The notes: generated from the sequence alone by a model not told the origin. A stretch of 64,000 nt of DNA from Cellulomonas wangsupingiae (GCF_024508275.1 NZ_CP101989.1:3658001-3722000), one strand, 5' to 3'. Counted from the stretch's first letter, positions 1 through 9,568 are shown. Made by a program: numbers and translations.

Positions 1-3000
1 CTGCCCCGGCAGGCCCGTCGTGCACGTCGCGAAGACGACACGCGTGCCGACCGGCCACGCCGTCAGGTCGATCTGCACACCCGACCCGTCGGCCGCCGGC
101 TCCCAGGTGCCCCGGAACCGCGTCCCCTCGGTGTCGACCACCGTGAGCGACTGCGACGCGACCACGAGCCCGTCCGGGTCGAGCGCCTGCGCGACGCACA
201 GGTACGTCCGGCCGATCGACGAGGCGACGGCAGCGGCGTTCTCCCAGTCGAGCCGCCAGAGACCGCCCCCCGTGTAGGTGGGGACCAGGTCGGCGTCGGT
301 GCCGCGCACGGGCGAGGACACCGCCGTCGTCGCGACGCACGAGGCCGACGACCCCGCACGTCCGGTGGCGGCCCCCGGGGGCAGGTCGCCGACCTCGACC
401 TCGACGTACTCACGCCGGGTGTCGACGCCGAGGACCTCGCCCACCCGGGCGCGCACCTCGATGCCCGACGGCTCGCCGCCGAGCCCGCGGACGAACGCCT
501 TGACCGACGAGACGGGGTCCTGGCCGACGCCGACCGTGAGGTAGCTGCCGCCCAGGCGGTGCGCGACGTTCGCCACCTGCTCCCCCATGTAGAGCGGTGC
601 GAAGCCGACACCGTGCATCGTGATGCCCGCGCCACGCGCCCGGTCGAGGCTCACGTCCGACATCGACGTCCAGCCGCCGCCGTCACCGAACCCGACGATC
701 GTCCGGAACTGGCCGGGGCTCCCCGCCTCGACCAGCTCCCCCACCGCCGACCCCAGCGCGTCACCCATGTTCGGGTACGACCAGCCGTCGGGGTTCGCCT
801 CGTAGGTCTCGTCGATCGCGGCGTGCGCGGCGTCGAGGTCGTCGGTCAACGACAGCACGCCGAACCCGCTGCTGTCGTAGACGTGCAGCGACACCCGGTC
901 GCCCTCGCCGAGCATCTCGACGACCGCGTGCGCCGCCGCACGCTGCCTGTCCCGCTCGTCGCCGGCGGGGACGCTGCGGTCCAGGACGAGCGCCAGGTCC
1001 CAGCCGCCCGACGGCGCGTCGCCGGGGTCCTCACCGTCGCCGGGGCCGCCGCCGTCGCCGGGGTCACCGCCATCACCGGGGTCACCGCCATCACCGGGGT
1101 CACCGCCGTCGCCGGGGCCGCTGCCGTCGCCAGGGCCGCTGCCGTCCCACGGCACGGTCCGCGTCGACAGAGGCACCCGCACCTCGGCCGGTTCGACCGC
1201 CCAGTCGAACAGGGTGACCCGGAACTTCCAGACCTTGACGCTCGCCTTCACCCCGATCCGCAGCGTGTGGAGCATCTCGATCGTGTCGGTGACGGTCCGG
1301 CGTCCCAGGTCGACCGTGACGGTCCGCTCCGGACCGGATCGCACCTGCGCGTACGGGCCGACGACCCCGTAGAGCTTCACCGCGAAGGCGACCCCGAGCC
1401 AGGCGCCCATCGAGGCCTCGATGGTCAGCGCGGCGTGCGGCTGCGCCGTCGTGGTGCGGGTCGCGATCGGAGTCCACTCGTCGTCGACGAAGCGGACCCC
1501 CGACCGCGTCGTCATCCGCACCTCGAACGACGTCGTCAGGCCGGCGCTCGCGGTGGCGGTCGCACCGACCGAGAAGTCGAGCGTGAACGCGAGCAGGATC
1601 GGCACCGGGCCGGCCATGATCGTCGTCGTTCCCAGCGTCACCGAGCGCACCGGGACACTCACGTCGAGCCGCGCCTCGGGCGTGCGTGCCTCCGCGACGA
1701 CCTTGAGCGCGCTGGTCGTACCCAGCACGAACTCGAACTCCCGCACCTCCGACGAGACGCCCGACCACGACACGTCCAGGTCGATGTCGAGCTTCACGGT
1801 GACCGTGAACCCGGCGGTCGCCTCGATGCCGACGGACATCGTCCGCGAGGCGTTGGTCAACGGTGCCGGCACGATCGTGAACTGCCCACCGATCCCGTCC
1901 CGGGACGCCGCGGTCCGCGCGCCTGCGCCGGGCTCGACCAGGAGCCCGGCGACGGCACCGTCGGACGGCGGCGTCGCCGAGAGCACCGTGCCGTCCTCCG
2001 CGAGCACCAGCGCGCCGCCGTCCATGGGCACGTCCTGCACGTCGATGTGCGCCTGCGCGAGCACGTCGGTCAGGGCAGCGTCCTGCGTCGTCACGACCGT
2101 GGTCCCCCCCGTGCGACGCACGGCCACGACCTGCCGCAGCAGACCGTCCGGTGTCACCTCCGTGCTGCCCGCGACCAGCACGTCGCCGGGGACGACCGGC
2201 GCGTCACCGGCGAACTCGACGTGGTCGGTGCCGACCCCCGTGACCGTCGCGGCCTCCTGCGGGGTCAGCACGTGGGTGTCGGGGTCCACGACGACGCTCT
2301 GCTCGGGCGCCTCGACGACGGTCAGCTCGCGCGTCACCGTCGTGCTGCGGCCCGCCCAGTCGGTCGCGACGACGCGCAGGCTCTGTCGGCCGGAGACCGC
2401 GGGGACGTCGACGGTCCAGGCGCCGGCCCGCAGGTCCGCCACCGCGACCACGTCCGCGCCCACGAGCACCTGCACGTCGCGCACGCCCGATCCCGGGTCC
2501 GACGCGGCGCCGGTCAGCGTGATGGTCGGTGAGGCCGCCTGGTCGTGCGTCGAGCCCGGTGCGGGCGACGTCACGGTCAGGGCCGGCGGGGTCCGGTCGT
2601 CGGCCGCCCGCACGGGCGCGGTGACGTAGCCCTGCAGCGCGACGGACGACACCTGCGAGAGCAACGGCGCGGCGAGGTGCACGCGTCCGTCCCGGCCGAC
2701 CGGCGCGACGAGCGTCACCGAGGCCGCGGTGTCGTCGCCGAGCGGCACGGCCGGGGCGGCGGGCGACAGGAGCCCCACCGACGACGCGGCCGCGCTCAGC
2801 GCCCCGGGCAGGGCGCCCGTGCGCAGCACGACCCGCAGGAGGACACCCTGGGCGGACCCCGGCACGTCGGCGCCACCGGCGGCGACCGTCCGCACACCGA
2901 GCAGCGACGGCCTGGAGACGGTGAGCTCACGCGTCGCCACGGGCACGACGCCGTCGGTGGCGGGCGCGACCGCACCGTCGTCCCGCGCCCCCGGGACGAA

Positions 3001-3821
3001 CCCGACGACCGCGGCGTGCAGACCTGTCGGCACCGCCCCGCGCACCTCGTACGTCAGCCCACCCGTGGCGTCGAGCGGTGCCAGCACCAGGGTCGACGAC
3101 CACGACGGCGCGACCGGGACGACGGTCGCAGCGGACGGTGCGCCGGCGGGGTCGGCGAGGGCGATGCCGCTGCCGACCGGTCCGCGCGTCTGGACGGAGA
3201 GCCACACGGCCTGCGCACCCTGCGACGGCACTCCCGCGAGCCCGGCGACGGGCACCCGGACTGGCTGCCCCACGGTCGGTGCGGCACCGCCGTCACCGGT
3301 CTCGATGTCGAGGACCGTGGCCGCCGGGACCACGACGGATCCGCCCGGGCCGACGCCGTCGGCGGCCGCACCCAGGTCCCCGACCACGGTGAGCGAGACG
3401 CGCGCCGCAGCGGTGGCCCGCACGACGACCTGCCCGGCGCCGTCGGTCACGACGAGCGTCGTCGTCGAGGACGAGCCTGCGGGGAACGTCACCGCGGCGG
3501 CCGTCGGCTCGTCGACGCCGGCCGCCCCGAGGGTGAGCCGGCCCTCGGCCCGCGCGTCGACCTCGACCTGGACGACCAGCGAGGACACCCGTCCGGTGAC
3601 GCCGCGGGGCAGGCCCACGGTGCGCTGCTCGTCGGCACGCAGCGACGAGCTCCACGTTCGGAGCCAGGTGCTCGCCCCGGCCTGCTGGACCCAGCCGCCG
3701 GCGCCCGCCGGATCGGCGCCAGGGGAGCGCGATGCAGACGCGGCCGTGGGCGTCAGCACGAGGGCGAGGACGACGAGTGCGGCGACGAGCGCGGGACGGC
3801 GGGCACGGTCGGACGAACGCA
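1..3821 (-). CDS. Large secreted VWA-domain protein (C-terminus outside window)
   Basis: The frame stays open from a GTG at 3821 to the window edge, about 1,273 codons with no stop. GAGGAG lies four bases before the GTG. Residues 1-35 look like a Sec signal peptide: basic RSSDRARR, a hydrophobic core, a likely cut near ASA. Residues about 405-500 form an Ig-like module beginning DRTPPALTVTSP. A long beta-rich part follows, then a Gly-Asp-Pro hexapeptide linker (about 892-932) and a von Willebrand A domain from about 937. The metal site reads DRSVP where DxSxS is usual, so metal binding may be weakened. The likely place of action is the cell surface or medium, in adhesion or matrix binding, but no ligand can be named. 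No sorting signal is visible because the C-terminus is cut off. Confidence 0.85.
1024..1146 (-). repeat. In-frame tandem repeat coding a GDGGDP linker
   Basis: About seven 18-bp units code hexapeptides of the type GDGGDP or GDGSGP. They make a flexible acidic linker just before the VWA domain of the secreted protein. Units differ by single bases. Because each unit is a whole number of codons, gain or loss would change linker length without breaking the frame. Confidence 0.75.
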
Positions 3822-4076
3822 CGGCGCTCCTCGGGGAGTTCGGGGCATCACCGCCCAGGTCGGTGCGACCGGGGCACGGTCATGCTGGTGCTCCCCGCTG
3901 CACGGCGCAGACGGTTCGCGCGGATACGCCGAGATTCACCCGCTCCGTCACTCGCTCGGCCCCTCGCCGTCGGGCGGCGGGGGCGCGGACGTGGCGGCGG
4001 GTCGGGACATCCGTCCAGCGTCGACGGCAGCCCGGACGGAGGTCTGCCACCTGTCCGAGCAGCACGAGCACACGTG
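3822..4076. other. Intergenic region between VWA gene and tRNA-Ser
   Basis: About 255 bases separate the VWA gene start from the 3' end of tRNA-Ser. Both are transcribed leftward, so this stretch should hold the VWA promoter. I see no convincing TANNNT hexamer at a defined distance and no strong hairpin. Confidence 0.5.
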
Positions 4077-4169
4077 TGGCGGAGGGCAAGGGATTCGAAC
4101 CCTTGAGTACGGGGTCACCGCACCAACGGTTTTCAAGACCGTCGCTTTCGGCCGCTCAGCCAGCCCTCC
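4077..4169 (-). tRNA. tRNA-Ser (anticodon UGA)
   Basis: Read on the minus strand, the 7-bp acceptor stem GGAGGGC pairs with GCCCTCC, followed by discriminator G and an encoded CCA end. The anticodon loop reads CTTGAAA inside an ACGGT/ACCGT stem, giving anticodon UGA, which reads UCA and related Ser codons. A long variable arm and the T-loop GGTTCGAATCC are present. The 93-nt length including CCA is normal for a class II tRNA-Ser. A codon for UCA is rare in so GC-rich a genome, so this is probably a low-demand tRNA. Confidence 0.95.
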
Positions 4170-4272
4170 CTGCCGCGCGGCGAGCCGGCGGCGGCGACGA
4201 GTCTCCCACACGGCGCCGCCGGGCAGCAGGACGGTCGGACCGACGCAGCCGGCGGCGCAGGGCCCCGGCGGG

Positions 4273-5337
4273 TCACCGGACGTGCGGCAGCCCGTCCTCG
4301 TCGTCGTCCCAGTCGTCCTCGTCGTCGCCGTCGTCGTCCTGCTCACCGCGCAGCGGCGCGGAGGGCAGTCGCGTCCGGCCGTCGTCGAGGACCACCCACG
4401 CTCCCGGCGCCGGTTCACCCAGCAGGACCACCTGCGGCCCGGCCGGCTCCTGCCCCTCGAACACCCACCGGTCGCGCCCGTCGTCCAGGACAACCCAGCC
4501 GGGTGCCACCGTGACGACCCGGGCGGGGCGGTGCGTGCGGACCGTACGGGCGGCGCGCAGCGCCCGGCGCGACGGCAGCCGCCAGCACGCCAGGCCGACG
4601 CAGGCCGGCACCAGCGTGCCCCACAGCACGAGGTCGCCCCACACCGTGTACTCCCAGCCGTCGTGGCTCGTGGTGGCCAGCACGTGCGCGGGGTCGTCCG
4701 GGTCGACGACCACCGGCAGCACGTCCCCCACCCGGGCACGGTCGCTGCCCGGGTAGGACAGGGCCAGCACGACCTCGCGCCCGTCGACCTCCACGACGAC
4801 GTCGGGGATCCCGGTGCGCGACAGCGGGTCGCGGACGTCGACGACCACCGCCTCACGGACCGGCTGCGTGCACAGCACCGTCGCGTCGTGCTGCTGCGCA
4901 CGGCTCCCCGCGACCGCCGCGAGCCCCAGCAGCACGAGCACGACGACCGGGACCGCCCACCGCAGCCGACCACGCACGGCGCGTCGCCGCGCACGACGGA
5001 TCGCGTCGCGCGGCCACGCCGGCATCGGCTCGAGCAGCAGCGTCGACGATTCCTCCGGCACCCTGACCCCGTCGGCGCGCTGCAGGCGCCACGTCTGCCA
5101 CAGCAGGCCGCCGACCACCGCACTCGTCAGGACGCCCAGGACCCGCTCGGCGAGGATCTGCACCGACGCGTCGTCCGCGAGCCCCCGCACAGCCAGCAGG
5201 GGCACGGCGAGCACGGCCAGCACGCCCAGCCCGTAGAGCCACAGCGCCGCCGGCTCCGACATGCGTCGTTCCTGCTCGGCCGCCGGGTCCGGGCCGTCGT
5301 GCCAGTCCGCCGGACCGTGACCGTCGTCCACGCGCAC
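4273..5337 (-). CDS. Multi-pass membrane protein, DUF3592-like
   Basis: A 354-residue protein with about four hydrophobic segments: near 30-52 (LYGLGVLAVLAVPLLAV), 60-82, 123-145 (VPVVVLVLLGLAAVAGS) and 230-250. Between the last two lies a hydrophilic part (VVDVRDP, VVVEVDGREVVLALSYPG, VVVDPDDP) like the extracytoplasmic fold of DUF3592 proteins. The C-terminus is acidic, with runs of DDDGDDEDD. No enzyme motif is visible and the function is unknown. Start is uncertain: GTG 5337 has a G-run eight bases upstream and GC-rich third positions follow; an ATG at 5262 with AGGA is the main alternative, and GTG 5385 is also in frame. Confidence 0.65.
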   Translation of the reverse strand: MRVDDGHGPADWHDGPDPAAEQERRMSEPAALWLYGLGVLAVLAVPLLAVRGLADDASVQILAERVLGVLTSAVVGGLLWQTWRLQRADGVRVPEESSTLLLEPMPAWPRDAIRRARRRAVRGRLRWAVPVVVLVLLGLAAVAGSRAQQHDATVLCTQPVREAVVVDVRDPLSRTGIPDVVVEVDGREVVLALSYPGSDRARVGDVLPVVVDPDDPAHVLATTSHDGWEYTVWGDLVLWGTLVPACVGLACWRLPSRRALRAARTVRTHRPARVVTVAPGWVVLDDGRDRWVFEGQEPAGPQVVLLGEPAPGAWVVLDDGRTRLPSAPLRGEQDDDGDDEDDWDDDEDGLPHVR

Positions 5338-5418
5338 ATCATGGCCCCCCGTGCCGCTTCCGGTTCTCGTCGTCGTGCGCTTCACCCGTGCGATCGATCC
5401 GCGCCGACACGTCCACCG

Positions 5419-5481
5419 TCAGGCCGGCGGCACCCGCAGCACGTGCGCCACCACGTCACCGGCCGACCCCACCCGCCACCG
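5419..5481 (-). pseudogene. Remnant of a GH32 gene 3' end
   Basis: Read leftward, this stretch codes WRVGSAGDVVAHVLRVPPA followed by a stop. The intact GH32 gene at 7055-8335 ends WRVQAAGDVAAHVLRVPAA and stop. The two DNA segments (5419-5481 and 7055-7117) align over 63 bp with roughly seven mismatches, in the same orientation and including the stop codon. The fragment lies directly after the NmrA gene stop and has no start of its own. It is either the scar of a second GH32 copy or a duplication formed when the pair of genes between the two copies was inserted. Confidence 0.75.
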
Positions 5482-5487
5482 TCTCCC

Positions 5488-6234
5488 TCACACCCTCGCG
5501 ACGAACTCCTCCCACGTCCCGCCGGTGCGCAGGGCATCGGGACCGGCGAGGTTCACGCGCTCCCGGCACGCCCGCCCCACAGGCCCGGGCACCGGGACGC
5601 GGACGACCCGCACGTCCCGCCCGCGGGCCCGCAGCAGGGCGCGCAGGAGCTGCTCGGCGGAGAGCACCTGCGGCCCGACGACGTCGGGGACACGGCCCTG
5701 CGGGGGCCCGAGCGCGACCTCGACGAGCCGGCGTGCCACGGCCGCGACCTCGACCGGCTCCGCCCACATGGCCCGGGGCGCGGGCACGACGGGCCAGGCC
5801 GCGAGCCGCCCCAGCGTGCGGAGCACGAAGTCGTGGAACTGGGCCGGGCGCACCACGGTGGACGGGACGCCCGACCGCTGCACGGCGCGCTCGGCGGCGG
5901 CCTTGGTGCGGTAGTAGCCGACGGGCAGCCGGTCGGCCGCCGTCACCGACACGAGGACGAGGTGCTCGACACCGGCCCGCCGCGCCGCGGCCGCCACCTG
6001 CTGCGCCGCCCGGTCGTCGCCGCGGCCGCCGGCCATGTGGAGCACGGTCGTGACCCCGGCCGTCGCGGCGTCCAGGCCGTCGCCCGTGACCGTGTCCCCC
6101 ACGACGTACGCGGTCTGCGGGGTGTCCGTCCGCGCACGTCGGCTGAGGACCCGCGGACGCACCCCGGCGGCGTGCAGCAGCGGCAGCACGTGGCCACCGA
6201 GGTTCCCGGTGCCGCCGGTGACGAGCATGGTCAT
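5488..6234 (-). CDS. NmrA-like / SDR-type NAD(P)-binding protein
   Basis: A 248-residue atypical short-chain dehydrogenase. The nucleotide-binding motif TGGTGNLG sits at residues 6-13, right after a short first beta strand (MTMLV). Further on come VLHMAGG, a YYRTKAAAE stretch near 110-120 carrying the YxxxK-like pair, and a C-terminal substrate-binding part. Such proteins either reduce small substrates or sense NAD(P); the substrate cannot be told. ATG 6234 was chosen because GGGAGG lies four bases upstream and the glycine-rich loop then begins at the expected place. The gene is divergent from the methyltransferase at 6397, and both lie between the GH32 fossil and the intact GH32 gene. Confidence 0.8.
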   Translation of the reverse strand: MTMLVTGGTGNLGGHVLPLLHAAGVRPRVLSRRARTDTPQTAYVVGDTVTGDGLDAATAGVTTVLHMAGGRGDDRAAQQVAAAARRAGVEHLVLVSVTAADRLPVGYYRTKAAAERAVQRSGVPSTVVRPAQFHDFVLRTLGRLAAWPVVPAPRAMWAEPVEVAAVARRLVEVALGPPQGRVPDVVGPQVLSAEQLLRALLRARGRDVRVVRVPVPGPVGRACRERVNLAGPDALRTGGTWEEFVARV

Positions 6235-6361
6235 CGCGCCTCCCGGCAGGACGTGGCGGTGCCGACCGCACGACCGACCGTACGCGAGGGCGCGCCGGGC
6301 CGGAAGCCACCCCGGCGTCCGCGACGCACGCCGGACGACGGCCGCCGCGACGCCACCACTC

Positions 6362-6390
6362 TTGACACCGGCGGCCCGACGGCCGACCTT
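6362..6390 (+). promoter_or_regulatory. Promoter for the methyltransferase, probably leaderless
   Basis: A consensus -35 TTGACA (6362-6367) is followed after 17 bases by GACCTT (6385-6390), and six bases later by the GTG start at 6397. The -10 keeps only the key A2 and T6, but spacing to the start matches the leaderless pattern seen at other genes here. Confidence 0.45.
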
Positions 6391-6396
6391 GGGCGG

Positions 6397-7038
6397 GTGC
6401 CGGCCACCTGTCGCCACCCGGTCTTCGCGCGGGTCTACGCCCGCGCGTCGCGGACGCTCGACGCCCAGGGCGTCACCGCGCACCGGCGGCGGGTCCTCGC
6501 GCGGCTGCAGGGGACGGTCGTCGAGGTGGGGGCCGGGGACGGCGCGAACTTCCCGCACTACCCCGCCGGCGTCACGTCGGTGCTGGCGGTCGAGCCGGAG
6601 CCCTACCTGCGGGGACGCGCCACCCGCCGCGCCGCGGACGCCGCCGTCCCCGTGCGGGTCGTCGACGCCGTCGCCGAGCAGCTGCCCCTCACGGACGCGT
6701 CGGTCGACGTCGTGGTCGCCTCGCTCGTGCTGTGCTCGGTGCGCGACGTGCCCGCGGCGCTCGGCGAGGCCATCCGGGTGCTGCGGCCGGGCGGTGAGCT
6801 GCGGTTCTACGAGCACGTGGCGGCGCAGAGCCCGACCCTGCGGCGCGTCCAGCGCGTCGTCGACGCGACCCTGTGGCCCATCCTCAGCGGTGGCTGCCAC
6901 ACGGGGCGGGACACGGTGGGCGCCATCGCGTCAGCGGGGTTCGTCGTCGACGACGTCGAGCGGTTCATGTTCCCGCCTGGCCGCACGCAGCCGGCGTCCC
7001 CGCACGTGCTGGGCCGGGCGACGCGGCCAGCCGGTTGA
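6397..7038 (+). CDS. Class I SAM-dependent methyltransferase
   Basis: A 213-residue methyltransferase of the UbiE/Methyltransf_11 type. Motif I, VEVGAGDGANF, lies at about 42-52; an acidic residue after the next strand is in VLAVEPEPYL; LVLCSVRDV and LRPGGELRFYEHV match motifs II and III. The C-terminus (GGCHTGRDTVGAIASAGF) resembles small phospholipid or quinone-type methyltransferases and METTL7-like proteins. The substrate is not visible. GTG 6397 was chosen because it is the first start in the frame with a plausible promoter directly before it. It is divergent from the NmrA gene and convergent with GH32, whose stop is 17 bases away. Confidence 0.8.
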   Translation: MPATCRHPVFARVYARASRTLDAQGVTAHRRRVLARLQGTVVEVGAGDGANFPHYPAGVTSVLAVEPEPYLRGRATRRAADAAVPVRVVDAVAEQLPLTDASVDVVVASLVLCSVRDVPAALGEAIRVLRPGGELRFYEHVAAQSPTLRRVQRVVDATLWPILSGGCHTGRDTVGAIASAGFVVDDVERFMFPPGRTQPASPHVLGRATRPAG

Positions 7039-7054
7039 GGCCTGGCCGACGGGC

Positions 7055-8335
7055 TCAGGCAGCCGGCACCCGCAGCACGTGCGCCGCCACGTCACCGGCC
7101 GCCTGCACGCGCCACCGCTGCGTACCCCGCCGGTACACCCGCCGCGTCGTGCTGCCGCGGTCCCGCTCGAACGCCTCCAGCAGCGACCCGTCGACCAGCA
7201 CCTCCGCGGGCCCGCCCGTCGACCACACGTCCACGACCGTGCCGGTCTCGTCGACCAGTGACACCGCCAGCCCGCCGGACGCGGCGACGCGCCACGCGGG
7301 CTCGTCGGTGACGAGCAGGCCGCGGTCGACGTCCAGCGGCGCCCCGCGCAGCCCGGCCAGCTCGCGCGCCGGGCGCATGACCGCCCGCCCGTCCACCGCC
7401 AGCGCCAGCTCCCGCGGGCACGTCAGCACGCCCGCCCACCCCGCGGCGGCGACCTCGTCCGCCGGGCGGCTGCCGTCGCGGGACTCCCAGGACCACCCCC
7501 ACAGCAGCACCCGGCCGTCGTCGCAGACGTACGCCTGCGGCGCGTACAGGTCCGGGCCGTGGTCGAGCGCGGTGGCCACCTCGGGGACGAACCGCGGCGC
7601 GGCGCCCGTGAGGTCGAGGTGACCCGTGTACGCCGTCACGCCGAGCCGCTCCGGCCCGTCGCCTCGCTCGAACCACGACACGAGCAGCACCCACCGGTCG
7701 GCGACCTGCATCAGCTGCGGGCATTCCCACACCTGGCCGGGCGCCGCCAGGCCCGCGGGGACGTCCCGCGCCTGCAGCAACGTGCCCAGCAGCCGCCAGT
7801 CGTCCAGGTCGCCGGCGTCGTGGACCACGACCGCACCACCCGCGGGCGTCCCGGCGCCCTGGACGGCCACGCGACGCCCGTCGACGGTGAGCAGGAACGG
7901 GTCGCGCACGTCCACGGCCCCGGGCAGGTCCGGGTGCGGGGCCGCGAGCCGGTCGGGCTGCACCCAGCCGCCGTCGGCGTCGCGGCGGGCGACCGCGACG
8001 CCCGCCGTGCCCGTGTCGGACGCGTCGCGCACCGCGCTGTAGACCAGGGCCACGTCGCCCCCGTCCGCCACGGCCACCCCGCTCCACACGCCGCCGGCGT
8101 CCAGCGTGCCCGGCCGCGGCGTCAGCGCGACCTGCTCGTGCTCCCAGCGCAGCAGGTCCACCGAGCTCGCGTGCCCCCAGCGGATCGAGCCCCACACCGT
8201 GTCGTCGGGGTTCCACTGGTACATCACGTGCCAGCGCCCGTCCCACCGGCCGACGCCGTTGGGGTCGTTCAGCCAGCCCTGCGGGGCGCGGACGTGCCAC
8301 CGCGGCTCGTGCGGGTCACCGGTGCGGGGCTCCAT
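7055..8335 (-). CDS. Glycoside hydrolase family 32 (beta-fructofuranosidase-type)
   Basis: A 426-residue cytoplasmic GH32 enzyme with no signal peptide. The three family signatures are present: WLNDPNG at about 21-27 (Asp24 nucleophile), RDPF (transition-state Asp) and WECPQL (Glu acid/base). The five-bladed propeller is followed by a short beta-sandwich ending WRVQAAGDVAAHVLRVPAA. It should hydrolyse sucrose or short fructans after uptake. No sugar transporter or LacI regulator is adjacent. ATG 8335 gives the usual N-terminus just before the WLNDPNG block; the Shine-Dalgarno is weak. A 63-bp copy of its 3' end persists at 5419-5481. Confidence 0.9.
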   Translation of the reverse strand: MEPRTGDPHEPRWHVRAPQGWLNDPNGVGRWDGRWHVMYQWNPDDTVWGSIRWGHASSVDLLRWEHEQVALTPRPGTLDAGGVWSGVAVADGGDVALVYSAVRDASDTGTAGVAVARRDADGGWVQPDRLAAPHPDLPGAVDVRDPFLLTVDGRRVAVQGAGTPAGGAVVVHDAGDLDDWRLLGTLLQARDVPAGLAAPGQVWECPQLMQVADRWVLLVSWFERGDGPERLGVTAYTGHLDLTGAAPRFVPEVATALDHGPDLYAPQAYVCDDGRVLLWGWSWESRDGSRPADEVAAAGWAGVLTCPRELALAVDGRAVMRPARELAGLRGAPLDVDRGLLVTDEPAWRVAASGGLAVSLVDETGTVVDVWSTGGPAEVLVDGSLLEAFERDRGSTTRRVYRRGTQRWRVQAAGDVAAHVLRVPAA

Positions 8336-8429
8336 GCGCCCCAGCGTGGCAGCGGTGCCGACGGCCGCGCCGCCCGCGTCGCACGTCGCACGCCCGAGCC
8401 GCACGCGCAGGCCTCGCGCACCGGCGGGG

Positions 8430-8831
8430 TCAGCGCCACCAGCCGGCCGGACGGCCGGGGCTGACCACGTCGAGTCCCGCGGCAGCCGCGGCACGCGCGG
8501 TCGGTGCCTCGTACGTGGCGATCGCGCGCACGTCGACGTGCGCGACCGCCGCCCCCACGTGCAGCGCGGCGAACGGGCCCAGGTCCGTCGGCAGCAGGAC
8601 CGCCCGCCGCAGCACCTGGTCGGACAGCCGCATGCGCCCGATCCGTGCCAGCACGTCGAGGACCACCAGGGACGCCTCGCGACCCAGGAACCCCGCTGTG
8701 ACTCGCGCCTCCAGCACCGACACCTGTGACACGACCACGGCGGGCTCGTGCTCGGCCACCCACGCGGACCACGCCTGCGCCTCCGGCGCCTGCGGCAGGT
8801 ACCGGCTCACCGCCGACCCGTCGAGGTACAC
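8430..8831 (-). CDS. PIN-domain protein without visible antitoxin
   Basis: A 133-residue PIN-fold protein. The first acidic residue is in VYLDGSAV at the start, the Glu in SQVSVLEARV, and a third acid in PTDLGPFAALHVGAAV. The usual final TYD reads ATYE, a conservative change. PIN proteins are Mg-dependent RNases, often VapC toxins, but no small antitoxin gene lies upstream: a terminator and then the GTPase gene do. GTG 8831 was chosen because PIN proteins normally begin at this strand; GTG 8855 and 8894 are alternatives that add up to 21 residues. It could be a solitary or decayed toxin or a housekeeping nuclease. Confidence 0.65.
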   Translation of the reverse strand: MYLDGSAVSRYLPQAPEAQAWSAWVAEHEPAVVVSQVSVLEARVTAGFLGREASLVVLDVLARIGRMRLSDQVLRRAVLLPTDLGPFAALHVGAAVAHVDVRAIATYEAPTARAAAAAGLDVVSPGRPAGWWR

Positions 8832-8908
8832 GTCCGCGGCCGGGTCCCGCGCCACCAGGACGCTCGCGTCGAGCGCGCGCCGCTGCGCCGGCACCGTGCT
8901 CAGGACGC

Positions 8909-8945
8909 GCGAACGGCCGGCCCCCGCAGGGGTCCGGCCGTTCGC
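8909..8945 (-). terminator. Strong hairpin after the conservon operon
   Basis: A perfect 12-bp inverted repeat, GCGAACGGCCGG (8909-8920) and CCGGCCGTTCGC (8934-8945). The 13-base loop contains a further CCCC/GGGG pairing, so the stem could extend almost through. It lies 11 bases after the GTPase stop at 8957. There is no U-tract, as is common for actinobacterial terminators. Confidence 0.7.
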
Positions 8946-8956
8946 AGGTGCCGTGC

Positions 8957-9568
8957 TCACCGCTGGCGCAGACGCTCCATGGCGAGCTGCACGAGCGCGA
9001 TGAGCGCCTGCTTGGTCGCAGCCCGCGACCGCGCGTCGGTGTAGAGCACCGGCACGTGGGCGGGGATGGCCAGCGCGTCGCGGACGTCGTCGAGCTGGTG
9101 CTTGGCGATCCCGTCGAAGCAGTTGACGCCGACGACGAACGGGATGCCGCGGGACTCGAAGTAGTCGACGGCCGGGAAGCACTGGTCCAGGCGGTCGGTG
9201 TCGACGAGCACGACGGCGCCGATCGCGCCACGCACCAGGTCGTCCCACATGAAGAGGAAGCGGTCCTGGCCCGGGGTGCCGAACAGGTACAGCCAGAGCG
9301 AGCCCGGCAGCGCGATGCGACCGAAGTCCATCGCGACCGTCGTGGTCGTCTTGCGGTCCGTCACACCGCCGGCGTCGTCGACGCCCACGGAGTGCTCGGT
9401 CATGGCGGCCTCGGTGTTGAGCGGCTCGATGTCGGAGATCGAGCCGATGAAGGTCGTCTTGCCGACGGCGAACCCGCCGGCGACGACGATCTTGACGACT
9501 GTGGGGGCAACTGCGCCCGCGGTCCCCGCCGGAGCGGCGACGGCGGCGTCAGAGGGCGGAAATGCCAT
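8957..9568 (-). CDS. Conservon Ras-like GTPase (CvnD type)
   Basis: A 203-residue small GTPase of the actinobacterial conservon family, related to MglA. The P-loop GGFAVGKTT is near 31-39, a Thr-rich switch I follows (DRKTTTTVAMDFG), then FGTPGQDRF in switch II. The base-specificity motif is NCFD instead of NKxD, typical of this family. It is the last gene of a four-gene operon with the roadblock protein as likely GTPase regulator. ATG 9568 was chosen over GTG 9577 because GGAGAG lies eight bases upstream; it overlaps the DUF742 gene end by 20 bases. In Streptomyces conservons the four proteins form a membrane-bound complex resembling a G-protein signalling unit. Confidence 0.9.
   Translation of the reverse strand: MAFPPSDAAVAAPAGTAGAVAPTVVKIVVAGGFAVGKTTFIGSISDIEPLNTEAAMTEHSVGVDDAGGVTDRKTTTTVAMDFGRIALPGSLWLYLFGTPGQDRFLFMWDDLVRGAIGAVVLVDTDRLDQCFPAVDYFESRGIPFVVGVNCFDGIAKHQLDDVRDALAIPAHVPVLYTDARSRAATKQALIALVQLAMERLRQR

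Noticed and set aside
2545..7038. A 4.5-kb open frame on the plus strand
   Set aside because: It runs antisense through the VWA gene, tRNA-Ser and membrane gene; only its last 642 bases (from GTG 6397) look like a protein, the methyltransferase. The rest is an Arg/Pro/His-rich shadow caused by high GC.
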